Positions 8,076-16,995 of a stretch of DNA of 49,332 nt are shown here, piece after piece. Under the pieces are notes generated by a model. It saw only the letters and a list, made by a program, of their open reading frames with translations, was not told where the DNA came from and made no database searches. The position numbers and the translations under genes were made by a program. Within the stretch, counting starts at the first letter, position 1, and each line of letters opens with the position of its first letter. This DNA is from Bathymodiolus heckerae thiotrophic gill symbiont (lineage in GTDB: Bacteria; Pseudomonadota; Gammaproteobacteria; PS1; Pseudothioglobaceae). Location: the NCBI RefSeq assembly GCF_900128515.1, contig NZ_FQTP01000004.1, positions 1-49,332 on the forward strand, written 5' to 3'.

Positions 8076-10451
8076 TTAGATTTTTGGTTTCACCATTAAA
8101 ATCAATTTTGGCAACAGCGTTAGATTAGCCAGTAGCGCACTGAGCATGGCAATAGCCGTAAATATACCAAAATAAATACTTGGAATAAAGTTAGATAGTG
8201 CCAAAATTAAAAACCCTAAGGTAACCGTAATTGATGTGTAGAACATTGCAAGCCCGATACTAGCATGAGATCGATACATGGTTTTTGTATAGTCACCATC
8301 TTTCTTAAATTCAGTTTTAAAACGATGAATATAGTGAATGGCATTATCAACACCAATACCAATCGCAATAGCAGAGATGGTAATGGTCATCAGATCTAAT
8401 GGGATATTGGTCCAGCCCATAATGCCGAGGATAAATAGTGATGGCAACGTATTTGGAATGAGGGCTAAAATAGATAAACTGATTGACTTGAAGATGAATA
8501 AAAACATAACAAAAATCATGCCAAAGACAACAGCAATGGTTTTTATTTGGGAGTCAAATAAGCTTTGTAACATATTGTTATAAAGTACTAACATGCCACT
8601 TAAGCGGAAGCTTTCAGGACGAAAGCCTAATTCTTCAGAGATATGATGGTTGATTTTATCAATCAGCTCACCACGTTTAAGTTCTTTGTTAGTTTCTCGG
8701 ATACGAATCACCATGCGTAGCTGGCCGCTTTCCTCTGAAATATAAGGATCAAGTACGTGTTGTTTGGCAGATTCTGGAATTTGACCACGAACAATATTTA
8801 AGAAAAATCCATTGAGTGCCTGGCCATCGTTCGCCTGAGTTAAGATACTCATGAGTGTGTCAATAGAAAGCACTTTTCCAGTTTCATCTAGGCTATCAAG
8901 ATATTCATGCACTTCGTGTATTTCTTCACGCAGATCTTCATCGAACCAATAGTCTTCCGCTATATCATCGAAAATAATTTCTAATGGGATGGTACCGCCT
9001 AGTTTTTCATCAATTAAAGTTAAGCCTTGATTGATTTCAGTACTTTCTTTGAAGTAGTCAATAAATCGATTTTCTACACTAAGCTTGTTGATCCCAACAG
9101 CAGAGGCACCAATAAAAACAACTAAAACGATTAATAGATGATTGCCAAAGCGCTCTACAAATTTAGCCAATGTTGTGGTGAAGCCTAATTCAGTTTTGTG
9201 GGTAGCAATTTTAGCTTTTGGCAATAGTGACATAATCATTGGAAATGCCAAGAAAGACAATATCAGTGCAATGGTAACGCCAATTGACATCATCCAGCCA
9301 AAATCAATAACAGGGCGAATGCCACTAATTAATAGTGATCCAAATGCAGCAAAGGTTGTTAGTGTGGTGAATAAACAAGGCTTGAACATTTGGGTTAAGG
9401 TGTCTTTGATTAGCTGATCAGAGCCAAATTCAGGATTGAGTTGAGATAATTCTCGGTATCTAACGACTAAATGAATAATGACTGATAAGGTCATTACCAG
9501 TAATAATGAGAAAAAGTTGCTAGAAATAATAGTCACTTTCCATTCTAAAAATGCCAGTAATCCAGTCATGATTAAGGCGCCAGTAATGCTAATAGCAATG
9601 GGCATAATCACCCAGCGTAAGCCTTTAAAAATAAGTGCTAGAATTAGTGTCATTAGTCCAATCACTGCCAAACTGAAAACAATCAAATCACTACTGATAT
9701 AGCTAACGATATCAGTAGTGATCATTGGCAATCCACCTAGGAATAGGCTGGCTTTATCAGAGTATTTGAGGATTTGTGTGCGAATTTGTGTGATGGTTTG
9801 AGCTTGTTGATCGCCCTGAATGGTTGCATTGCGTAATACTTGTCTTTCAATACTTTTAAGCTTGGCTAATTGTTCAGTATCAAGGGTTTTATTAGCTCGT
9901 TGAATGCGCATTTGATCGCGAGACTCTCTAAGTTCTTCAAACCTTGGGTTGTCTTTTAAGCTAACTAAAATAGCGGTTGTTTTTCCATCTTTACTAACCA
10001 GATTATTTGCATATAAAGGCGATGCTGTAAACTCTTTAATGGCAAGAGTAAGATCGGCATTGCCATTTTCAATGGTAATATTTTCACTGCCTAAGTTTAC
10101 TAATGACAGTGGCGGAGAGCGAAATAAAGGCACATCTAAAATGCTAGTAATTGATTTAACTTGTTCTATTTTCTCTAAATCTAGCTTAAAATTTTCTAAA
10201 TGCGTTAATTGTGTAGGATCGAGAAGATCACCTTCTACTTGATAAGAAATAACCAAATAATCATCAGAGCCATAATTTTTCTTAATACTTTGGTAAAAAG
10301 CTAGATTTTCATCACCCTCAAGTACCAAAGAGTCAGAGGAAGCATCTAGTTGAAAATTTGGAATTTGAGAAACAAAAAACCCCGCAATAATAAGGAGCAG
10401 GGTTAAGCCTAAAAGTGATTTTTTTAAAACAAAATTAAAAAACATGTTCAT
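8076..10451 (-). CDS. RND-superfamily (MMPL-type) exporter
   Basis: A 791-residue inner-membrane protein with the duplicated RND layout. Each half has one transmembrane helix (first at about residues 10-30), a large periplasmic domain, then a five-helix bundle (about 250-410 and 640-790). The second bundle carries the family-type AIAIGIGVDNAIHYIHRF stretch with a membrane-embedded Asp, which likely couples proton flow to transport. It is shorter than AcrB-type pumps and has no adjacent membrane-fusion or outer-membrane partner. That fits the MMPL/hopanoid-lipid type exporters rather than a tripartite drug pump. The substrate is unknown. Confidence 0.85.
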   Translation of the reverse strand: MNMFFNFVLKKSLLGLTLLLIIAGFFVSQIPNFQLDASSDSLVLEGDENLAFYQSIKKNYGSDDYLVISYQVEGDLLDPTQLTHLENFKLDLEKIEQVKSITSILDVPLFRSPPLSLVNLGSENITIENGNADLTLAIKEFTASPLYANNLVSKDGKTTAILVSLKDNPRFEELRESRDQMRIQRANKTLDTEQLAKLKSIERQVLRNATIQGDQQAQTITQIRTQILKYSDKASLFLGGLPMITTDIVSYISSDLIVFSLAVIGLMTLILALIFKGLRWVIMPIAISITGALIMTGLLAFLEWKVTIISSNFFSLLLVMTLSVIIHLVVRYRELSQLNPEFGSDQLIKDTLTQMFKPCLFTTLTTFAAFGSLLISGIRPVIDFGWMMSIGVTIALILSFLAFPMIMSLLPKAKIATHKTELGFTTTLAKFVERFGNHLLIVLVVFIGASAVGINKLSVENRFIDYFKESTEINQGLTLIDEKLGGTIPLEIIFDDIAEDYWFDEDLREEIHEVHEYLDSLDETGKVLSIDTLMSILTQANDGQALNGFFLNIVRGQIPESAKQHVLDPYISEESGQLRMVIRIRETNKELKRGELIDKINHHISEELGFRPESFRLSGMLVLYNNMLQSLFDSQIKTIAVVFGMIFVMFLFIFKSISLSILALIPNTLPSLFILGIMGWTNIPLDLMTITISAIAIGIGVDNAIHYIHRFKTEFKKDGDYTKTMYRSHASIGLAMFYTSITVTLGFLILALSNFIPSIYFGIFTAIAMLSALLANLTLLPKLILMVKPKI

Positions 10452-10474
10452 AGTTTTGGTGTATTTTTTCTAAG

Positions 10475-11131
10475 TTAGAATTCAAATTTAGTGGATTTTT
10501 TCAAGCCCTGCATAACATCCAGCTGGGTTTCGAATAATGATTTGGTTTCCCACTTATGCTCACTAAGACGAGTGATAATTTTAGCACTCATGGCTTTTTC
10601 CGTACCTTCGACAACAAAAATGCGTCCACCAACATTGAGTAAGTGGAAGAATCGACCGGTAATTTTTGGTACTGAAGTGCCAATAACCACTACATCAAAA
10701 AAATCTGTAGATCGTTTCCAGCCTTTTGAGGCATCACCAACTTCTAGAGTAATATTGGAAATATTCAATTTTTTGAATTTTTGTTGAGCTGAATTACTTA
10801 ATCCCTCATCAATTTCAATGCTGGTAATTGACTTGCATAATTTTGATAAAACAGCTGTTAAATAGCCGCTACCCGTGCCAACCTCCAAGACGGTTTCATT
10901 CTTTTTTATTTTAAGTGCATCAAGAAGTCGCCCTTCAACTTTGGGTGATAGCATTTTTGCTTTATCAGTTAACGGAATTTCAATATCAGCAAAGGCAAGG
11001 TTTTTATATTTATCTGGTACAAAATTCTCTCTAGGAATATCTCTTAAAGCGTTGTTAGCAATGTAGTCCAAACCGCCCCAAGGGCGAATTTGGTTATCAA
11101 TGGCGTTTTTTCTAGCTTGCGATATGTCCAT
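10475..11131 (-). CDS. Protein-L-isoaspartate O-methyltransferase family protein
   Basis: A 218-residue SAM-dependent methyltransferase. Motif I, VLEVGTGSGYLTAVL (81-95), and the preceding MLSPKVEGRLLDAL block match the PCMT family, which repairs isoaspartyl residues in aged proteins. The short divergent C-terminal region and the start MDISQARKNAIDNQIRPW place it in the proteobacterial subgroup often found next to tolC rather than with surE. Repair activity is therefore family-level only. It lies 5 bases downstream of lpdA and 23 bases upstream of the RND exporter. Confidence 0.85.
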   Translation of the reverse strand: MDISQARKNAIDNQIRPWGGLDYIANNALRDIPRENFVPDKYKNLAFADIEIPLTDKAKMLSPKVEGRLLDALKIKKNETVLEVGTGSGYLTAVLSKLCKSITSIEIDEGLSNSAQQKFKKLNISNITLEVGDASKGWKRSTDFFDVVVIGTSVPKITGRFFHLLNVGGRIFVVEGTEKAMSAKIITRLSEHKWETKSLFETQLDVMQGLKKSTKFEF

Positions 11132-11136
11132 AATTT

Positions 11137-12543
11137 TTATCGTTTTTTAGGAGGTAATAAATCAGTAATTGTGCCTTCAGCCATTTCTACAGCAAAGGCA
11201 GTGGTTTCACTTAAAGTAGGGTGGGCATGAATGGTTAAAGCAATATCTGACATATCACAACCCATTTCAATGGCTAAAGTGGCTTCAGCAATGAGTTCAC
11301 CTGCATTGGTGCCACAAATTCCCATACCTAGAATTTTTCCAGATTTTGCATCGAATAAACCTTTGGTTACGCCTTCAGATCTACCAATACTTAAGCTTCG
11401 ACCGCTTGCAGCCCAAGGGAACACACCTTTTGTATAATCAGCACCCTCGGCTTTAAGCTCTTTTTCTGTCTTGCCTGTCCAGGCAATTTCAGGATCAGTG
11501 TAGGCAACTGATGGAATGGTAAGAGCGTCAAAGCCAGATTTGTGTCCACAAATAACCTCAGCAGCAACTTTAGCTTCATGAACTGCTTTGTGCGCAAGCA
11601 TCGGCTGGCCAACAATATCACCAATGGCGTAGATGTTTTCTACATTGGTTTTCATTTGTTTATCAACATTAATAAACCCCCAGTCATCTACTTCAACACC
11701 GGCTTTATCAGCATCAATCAATTTACCATTTGCTGAGCGACCAATCGAGACTAGCACTTTATCAAAGGTGTCAAATTCAGGTGCTTTTTTACCTTCAAAG
11801 CCAACTTTAATGCCTTCGTCTATTGCTTCCATGCTTGCTACTTTGGTATTAAGGAAAATATTAGCGTAGCGTTTTTTAATGCGTCTGAATAAAGGGTTAA
11901 CAATGTCTTTATCAGCACTGGCAATAAGCTGATCTGATAATTCCACCACGGTGATCTCACTGCCGAGTGCTTCATATACAGTGGCCATTTCTAGACCAAT
12001 GATGCCACCACCAACAATTAATAAGCGCTTGGGAATATCACTTAATTCTAGCGCATCTGTTGAATCCATAACTCGCGGATCATCAAATGGAAAAGCTGGG
12101 ATTTTGGTTACACGAGATCCTGCAGCAATGACACACTGTTCAAATTCAATAACTTCATCGCTATCATTAATAGCAATTTGATTATTAGAAATAAATTTTC
12201 CATAGCCAGTAATAACTTTTACTTTTCTTGCTTTTGCAAGTGCTTTAATACCAGCTGTTAATTTGGAAACAATATTTTCTTTATTGCTGCGTACACCATT
12301 AATGTCAATATTTGGCTCGTTAAATGTCACACCTAAATGTGTTGCTTCTTCAGCCTCATTAATAACTTGAGCGGTATGTAGTAATGCTTTTGAAGGAATA
12401 CAACCAACGTTTAAACAAACGCCACCAAGCGCTTCATAGCGTTCAATTAAAATAACTTCTTTGCCTAAGTCAGCTGCTCTAAAAGCAGCAGTATAGCCAC
12501 CTGGGCCTGATCCAATAACAACAACTTGAGTTTTAGTAATCAT
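11137..12543 (-). CDS. lpdA: Dihydrolipoyl dehydrogenase (E3)
   Basis: A 468-residue FAD enzyme that reoxidises dihydrolipoyl groups of 2-oxoacid dehydrogenases and of the glycine cleavage H protein, passing electrons to NAD+. Visible are the FAD motif VIGSGPGGY (9-17), the redox disulfide GGVCLNVGCIPSK (C43, C48), the NAD-binding GGGIIGLEMA and the C-terminal catalytic HAHPTLSE. It is the E3 partner of the adjacent aceF and plausibly also serves gcvT/gcvH elsewhere in the window. Its first 86 bases and the 39 bases before them are one copy of an exact tandem duplication. The ATGA that once overlapped the aceF stop survives here, 34 bases after a small duplicate fragment ends. Confidence 0.96.
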   Translation of the reverse strand: MITKTQVVVIGSGPGGYTAAFRAADLGKEVILIERYEALGGVCLNVGCIPSKALLHTAQVINEAEEATHLGVTFNEPNIDINGVRSNKENIVSKLTAGIKALAKARKVKVITGYGKFISNNQIAINDSDEVIEFEQCVIAAGSRVTKIPAFPFDDPRVMDSTDALELSDIPKRLLIVGGGIIGLEMATVYEALGSEITVVELSDQLIASADKDIVNPLFRRIKKRYANIFLNTKVASMEAIDEGIKVGFEGKKAPEFDTFDKVLVSIGRSANGKLIDADKAGVEVDDWGFINVDKQMKTNVENIYAIGDIVGQPMLAHKAVHEAKVAAEVICGHKSGFDALTIPSVAYTDPEIAWTGKTEKELKAEGADYTKGVFPWAASGRSLSIGRSEGVTKGLFDAKSGKILGMGICGTNAGELIAEATLAIEMGCDMSDIALTIHAHPTLSETTAFAVEMAEGTITDLLPPKKR

Positions 12544-12582
12544 AATAAAATTTCTCTAATATCTTGCAGAATTGAGTTTAAA
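12458..12582. repeat. Tandem duplication, copy 1 (125 bp)
   Basis: Identical base for base to 12585-12709, offset 127. It holds the first 86 bases of the intact lpdA (reading leftward from 12543) plus 39 bases that duplicate the last codons of aceF. The two copies are separated only by the dinucleotide at 12583-12584. Perfect identity indicates a recent event or an assembly artefact. Confidence 0.95.
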
Positions 12583-12670
12583 CCTCTTTGCCTAAGTCAG
12601 CTGCTCTAAAAGCAGCAGTATAGCCACCTGGGCCTGATCCAATAACAACAACTTGAGTTTTAGTAATCAT
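12578..12670 (-). pseudogene. Duplicated 5' fragment of lpdA between aceF and lpdA
   Basis: The ATG at 12670 overlaps the aceF stop (ATGA) and opens a 30-codon frame. Its first 28 codons and two bases of the next are identical to lpdA, covering the FAD motif IGSGPGGY, before a stop at 12578. It is the 5' end of the original lpdA left behind by a 125-bp tandem duplication. If ribosomes still couple from aceF they would make this 30-residue peptide and must then reinitiate 34 bases downstream at the intact lpdA. It is probably not functional as a protein. Confidence 0.88.
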
Positions 12671-12709
12671 AATAAAATTTCTCTAATATCTTGCAGAATT
12701 GAGTTTAAA
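12585..12709. repeat. Tandem duplication, copy 2 (125 bp)
   Basis: Identical to 12458-12582. This copy contains the real 3' end of aceF (12667-12709) and the 5' fragment of lpdA that was its original neighbour (12585-12670, including the ATGA overlap). Confidence 0.95.
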
Positions 12710-14205
12710 TCTGCCATAAATCTTCCGCCTTGTGCGCCATCAATAACACGATGATCATATGATAGGGCTAGGGGCAATGTTAGTGTTGGTATGAAGTTTT
12801 TTCCATCCCAGATTGGTTTAGTTTGTGAGCGAGAAATACCTAAAATAGCAACCTCTGGCGCATTAACAATTGGTGTAAATTGCGTACCACCAATACCGCC
12901 AAGACTTGAAATGGTAAACCCTGCACCTTGCATATCGCCCGGTTTAAGTTTTCCATCGCGTGCTTTAGCTGAAGTTTCAGCTAGCTCCGTAGCCAGTTCA
13001 GTGAGTGATTTTTTATCAATCTCTTTAATCACAGGAACAACTAAGCCTTTTGGTGTATCCATAGCAATACCTAAATTAAAGTATTTTTTAAGAATAAGAT
13101 TCTCACCTGATTCATCCAAAGAAGCATTGAATCTTGGGTGATTTTTCAAGGCTTGAACAACGGCTTTCATGATAAATACAAGTGGTGTTAATTTAACACC
13201 CTTAGCTTTTTGCTCTTGTCTAAAGCCTTCCATTTGATCAATATTAACTTCATCAAATTGAGTGACATGAGGGATATTCAGCCAGCAAGCAGTTAGATGT
13301 TTACCTGAAAGTTTGTTAATTCTAGATAGTGCTATTGTTTCGGTGCCACCAAATTTTGTAAAGTCAATCACTGGCACTTTTGGCAATGCGCCGCCAGTAC
13401 CACCAAAAGTAATAATTTGTTTAACATAGCCTTTTAGATCTTCGTCTAATATTCTGCCTTTTGGTCCGCTACCAGAGACGTTGCTTAAATCAACTCCTAG
13501 CTCTCTGGCTAATTTACGAATAGAGGGTGAAGCATGAGATTCACCTTTTGGTAAGGTTGATATTGATTGATTTAATGTTGGCTTGGAAGCTTTCGTAATA
13601 GGTGCAGTTGGGGCGAGTATAGCCGCTTGTACTACTTTAGTTGGCTCGGACGTTGTATTACTTGCAGTAGTTTCTATTGTTAGAATAAGGTCTCCTAAGG
13701 TGAGTTTGTCGCCTAGGTTGATACTAATATCGATTACTTTTCCAGCAATTGGAGTTGGGATTTCCATAGATGCTTTGTCACTCTCTAGAGTGATAATACT
13801 ATCTTCTTTTGCGATTTCATCTCCAGCAGAAACTAAAATTTCAATCACTTCAACCTCGTCAAAATCACCAATATCTGGCACAATAACAGGCACTATTTTT
13901 GATTCAACTTGATCAGAATTGTTGGATTCTTCAGTGCTTGATTTATTGCTGACGACTGTATCTTCGGTACTTTCAATGCTAATTATTACATCACCTTGTT
14001 TAATTTTATCGCCAATATTTATATTAATAGCGCTTACTACGCCAGCACTAGGTGTGGGAATTTCCATAGAAGCTTTGTCGCTTTCTAAAGTTAAGATGCT
14101 GTCATCAACCGCAATTGTGTCGCCAACACTCACTAAAATCTCAATAACCTCAACTTCATCGAAGTCGCCAATATCAGGCAATTCTATATTTTTTATCGCA
14201 GACAT
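12667..14205 (-). CDS. aceF: Pyruvate dehydrogenase E2, dihydrolipoamide acetyltransferase
   Basis: A 512-residue E2 core subunit that transfers acetyl groups from E1 to CoA. It has two lipoyl domains with lipoylated lysines K44 and K144, both in TLESDKASMEIPTP, exactly 100 residues apart and nearly identical, so the domain was duplicated internally. A peripheral-subunit-binding domain follows at about 225-262 (ASPSIRKLARELGVDL), then the catalytic acyltransferase domain with YDHRVIDG (H485). lpdA lies just downstream. No aceE lies upstream: the next gene (14340) is divergent, so E1 is encoded elsewhere. The last 13 codons belong to the tandem duplication shared with the lpdA leader. Confidence 0.95.
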   Translation of the reverse strand: MSAIKNIELPDIGDFDEVEVIEILVSVGDTIAVDDSILTLESDKASMEIPTPSAGVVSAININIGDKIKQGDVIISIESTEDTVVSNKSSTEESNNSDQVESKIVPVIVPDIGDFDEVEVIEILVSAGDEIAKEDSIITLESDKASMEIPTPIAGKVIDISINLGDKLTLGDLILTIETTASNTTSEPTKVVQAAILAPTAPITKASKPTLNQSISTLPKGESHASPSIRKLARELGVDLSNVSGSGPKGRILDEDLKGYVKQIITFGGTGGALPKVPVIDFTKFGGTETIALSRINKLSGKHLTACWLNIPHVTQFDEVNIDQMEGFRQEQKAKGVKLTPLVFIMKAVVQALKNHPRFNASLDESGENLILKKYFNLGIAMDTPKGLVVPVIKEIDKKSLTELATELAETSAKARDGKLKPGDMQGAGFTISSLGGIGGTQFTPIVNAPEVAILGISRSQTKPIWDGKNFIPTLTLPLALSYDHRVIDGAQGGRFMADLNSILQDIREILL

Positions 14206-14339
14206 AATCTAAATTTAACTACTCATTTAAAGGTGATAATTATCGCAAAAATAGGCCTTAAAGGGGGATAAATGTTAAAATACTTTCAACCAAACTTTTT
14301 AATGCTTGGGATTATTTTTTTATAGGACCTTATTACACA

Positions 14340-15254
14340 ATGCCAAATGCGCTGCTAATTTCAAATTTAACAAAAACTTATGCCAATAATATATCAGCAT
14401 TATCACAGGTTAATCTAAGCGTTGAACAAGGTGATTTTTTTGCATTGCTAGGTAGTAATGGCGCTGGTAAAACTACCATGATTGGTATTATTAGCTCTTT
14501 ATTGAATAAAACTTCAGGAGAGGTGAGTGTACTAGGGTTGGATCAGTCGACCAATCTTAATCAAGTTAAACGCATGATTGGACTCATGCCACAGGAATTT
14601 AACTTTAATCCTTTTGAGCCAATTGAAGAAATCTTAATTAATCAAGCTGGCTATTACGGCATTGATCGTCAGTCAGCTAGGGCTAGAGCAGAGGTATTGC
14701 TAAAGCGTGTAGAGCTTTGGGATAGGCGCCTGAATATGGCAAAATCCTTATCCGGCGGTATGAAAAGACGATTAATGTTAGCTAGAGCATTAATTCATGA
14801 TCCAAAAATTTTAATTCTTGATGAGCCAAGTGCTGGCGTGGATGTTGAAATTCGTCGCTCTATGTGGAAATTTCTAAAAGAGCTTAATGAGCAGGGAATG
14901 ACCGTTATCCTCACTACACATTATTTAGAAGAAGCTGAATTGTTATGTCGTAATATTGTTATTTTGGATAACGGGCAAGTGATTGAGCAAAGTAGTATGA
15001 AAAAATTACTCACCAAGGTCGCTCATCAAGTGCTAATTTTAGAAAGTATTGAAACTTTGCCAGAAGTTTTGCCAGAGTTTGATTTTTCTATTGAAAGATT
15101 AGATAACAACTCAATTCAAGTAATATTAGATGGTATGAGTATTAGTCGGACATTGAGTGAATTAAGTAAAAAAGGTATTGAGATTGAACATGTCAGAAGT
15201 GCACAAAATCGCTTAGAAACTTTGTTTTTACGCTTAACCTCAAAGGGAAAATAA
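14340..15254 (+). CDS. ABC-2 type exporter, ATP-binding protein
   Basis: A 304-residue ABC ATPase resembling E. coli YadG. Walker A is GSNGAGKTT (38-46), the signature is SLSGGMKRRL, and Walker B is ILILDEPSAGVD, followed by the switch His in LTTHYLEEAE. The C-terminal ~80 residues form the extension usual in DrrA/YadG-type subunits. It ends 1 base before the permease gene, so the two form an operon. The substrate is unknown; related pairs export lipids, polysaccharides or drugs. It is divergent from aceF across a 134-base gap. Confidence 0.92.
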   Translation: MPNALLISNLTKTYANNISALSQVNLSVEQGDFFALLGSNGAGKTTMIGIISSLLNKTSGEVSVLGLDQSTNLNQVKRMIGLMPQEFNFNPFEPIEEILINQAGYYGIDRQSARARAEVLLKRVELWDRRLNMAKSLSGGMKRRLMLARALIHDPKILILDEPSAGVDVEIRRSMWKFLKELNEQGMTVILTTHYLEEAELLCRNIVILDNGQVIEQSSMKKLLTKVAHQVLILESIETLPEVLPEFDFSIERLDNNSIQVILDGMSISRTLSELSKKGIEIEHVRSAQNRLETLFLRLTSKGK

Positions 15255-15255
15255 T

Positions 15256-16014
15256 ATGTGGATCGCCTATAAAACTATTGTTGTTAAAGAAATTTTACGT
15301 TTTTCACGTATTTGGGTGCAAACCATTTTTCCACCAATTATTACCACATCACTATATTTGTTGATTTTTGGTGGTTTGATGGGTGAGCGTATTGGAGACA
15401 TGCAGGGGGTGGATTATTTGCATTTCATTATTCCCGGAATTATCTTAATGACCGTTATTCAAAATTCCTATGCTAATACTGTTTCTTCATTCTTCTTGGC
15501 AAAATTTAATCATAGTATTGAAGAGTTATTGATTTCTCCAGTGTCTTATTGGGTGATTTTATTGGGCTATATTTCTGGCGGAGTTGCCCGAGGATTTGCT
15601 GTAGGTTTGGGTGTTTTTATTGTAGTGTCGTTTTTTGTTGATTTGAAAATTTATAGTATTGGCATTGTTTTAATCACTTTCTTGCTAACGGCTATTTTGT
15701 TTTCTTTAGCAGGGTTTATCAATGCAGTTTTTGCTCAATCGTTCGATGATATCTCAATCGTTCCAACCTTTATCTTAATGCCGATGATTTATTTGGGCGG
15801 TATGTTTTATAGTATTGAAATTCTGCCAGAGTTTTGGCAGGTATTAAGTAAATTTAATCCGATTTACTATATGGTTGATAGTTTTAGAATGGGTTTTTTA
15901 GGTAGCTCCACAACTGATTTTGTTGTTTCTATGGTGGTGCTAATTTCTATGATTTTGGTACTAGCGGTGGTTGCTTTTTATCTACTAAAAAGAGGTGTCA
16001 ATATTAAGACTTGA
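15256..16014 (+). CDS. ABC-2 type exporter, permease
   Basis: A 252-residue integral membrane protein with about six hydrophobic helices, resembling YadH of the ABC-2 family. The N-terminal segment WIAYKTIVVKEILRFSRIW precedes the first helix, and a conserved-type PMIYLGGMFYSIEILPE stretch occurs near residue 175. It starts one base after the ATPase stop and makes the membrane half of the same transporter. Its end overlaps the end of convergent plsY by 11 bases. Confidence 0.9.
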   Translation: MWIAYKTIVVKEILRFSRIWVQTIFPPIITTSLYLLIFGGLMGERIGDMQGVDYLHFIIPGIILMTVIQNSYANTVSSFFLAKFNHSIEELLISPVSYWVILLGYISGGVARGFAVGLGVFIVVSFFVDLKIYSIGIVLITFLLTAILFSLAGFINAVFAQSFDDISIVPTFILMPMIYLGGMFYSIEILPEFWQVLSKFNPIYYMVDSFRMGFLGSSTTDFVVSMVVLISMILVLAVVAFYLLKRGVNIKT

Positions 16015-16594
16015 TAGAGTCTTCTTCGCCTGAAATCATTCGTTTGATGTTGCTTCTATGAGTATAGAGAATCCACAAACTCATTAAACAAATGATATAA
16101 GTTGCTTTAAGATCACCACTTAAGAAAAAGAAAAACACAGGTGTTAATAGCGTGGCAATTAATGCTGATAGCGAAGAAATTTTTAGCACCTTGGCAACAA
16201 ACACCCAAATCAATGTAAAACTTGCGCCAATAGTAAAACCTAGTGCGAACAATGCACCTAAAAACGTTGCTACGCCTTTGCCACCTTTAAAGCTAAAGAA
16301 CACTGGATACACATGGCCTAAAAAAGCTGCTAACGCTATCCAAGTAGCATCAACTAAATCAAACCCCATATAAACAGCAAGTAAAACAGGCAGTGCACCT
16401 TTAAGGCCGTCACCTACTAAGGTAATGGCAGCAGCTTTTTTACCGCCAATACGTAATACATTAGTAGCGCCAGGATTATTTGACCCCTGGGTTCTTGGAT
16501 CGGGTAAATTAAGCGCCTTACAAACAAGAATTGCGGTTGAAATGGAGCCGATAAGATAGCTAAGGATAATTGCAAAAGAGAACTCAGGTAACAT
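16004..16594 (-). CDS. plsY: Acyl-phosphate:glycerol-3-phosphate acyltransferase
   Basis: A 196-residue inner-membrane enzyme that makes lysophosphatidic acid from acyl-phosphate and glycerol-3-phosphate. The three PlsY motifs are visible: SNNPGATNVLR near residue 38, the GDGLKGALPV segment, and FKGGKGVAT near residue 103. Five or so hydrophobic helices fit the family. It is divergent from folB with 44 bases between starts and convergent with the ABC permease. gpsA, which supplies glycerol-3-phosphate, lies elsewhere in the window (32648-33625). Confidence 0.95.
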   Translation of the reverse strand: MLPEFSFAIILSYLIGSISTAILVCKALNLPDPRTQGSNNPGATNVLRIGGKKAAAITLVGDGLKGALPVLLAVYMGFDLVDATWIALAAFLGHVYPVFFSFKGGKGVATFLGALFALGFTIGASFTLIWVFVAKVLKISSLSALIATLLTPVFFFFLSGDLKATYIICLMSLWILYTHRSNIKRMISGEEDSIKS

Positions 16595-16638
16595 GGTGGC
16601 TTAATTTGATAAAGGGATTAATTGCCCAGAATGTTACT

Positions 16639-16995
16639 ATGGATATTGTATTTATACAAGGATTAAAAATTGATTGTGTGATTGGTATTTACGATTGGGA
16701 GCGTGAAATTCGTCAAGATATCATTCTAGATATTGAGATGGGATTTGATATTAAACCTGCCAGCAAGACGGATAATATTGATCAAACACTTGACTATAAG
16801 TTGGTTTCAAAACGTTTAATTGATTTTGTAAAAAACAGTGAATTTCAACTAGTAGAAACCCTAGCTGAGAAAATTTGCGAAATTATTCTTAATGAGTTTA
16901 ATGTTGAACAGGTAAAGCTTACTTTGAACAAAGGTAAGGCAGTTACCGGTGCTCAAGGGGTTGGTGTGATCATTAATCGAACTAAAAATGGCTAA
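16639..16995 (+). CDS. folB: Dihydroneopterin aldolase
   Basis: A 118-residue pterin enzyme converting dihydroneopterin to 6-hydroxymethyl-dihydropterin in folate synthesis. FIQGLKIDCVIGIYDWERE at the N terminus, with the active-site Glu of the WERE segment, and the ETLAEKIC stretch in the middle match FolB. The frame is open further upstream to 16570, but that extension would run into the divergent plsY gene and lacks similarity, so the ATG at 16639 is chosen. It overlaps folK by 8 bases and heads a chain of overlapping genes. Confidence 0.92.
   Translation: MDIVFIQGLKIDCVIGIYDWEREIRQDIILDIEMGFDIKPASKTDNIDQTLDYKLVSKRLIDFVKNSEFQLVETLAEKICEIILNEFNVEQVKLTLNKGKAVTGAQGVGVIINRTKNG

Noticed and set aside
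16570-16638. N-terminal extension of folB
   Set aside because: It would overlap the start of divergent plsY and has no similarity to FolB; the ATG at 16639 fits the family.
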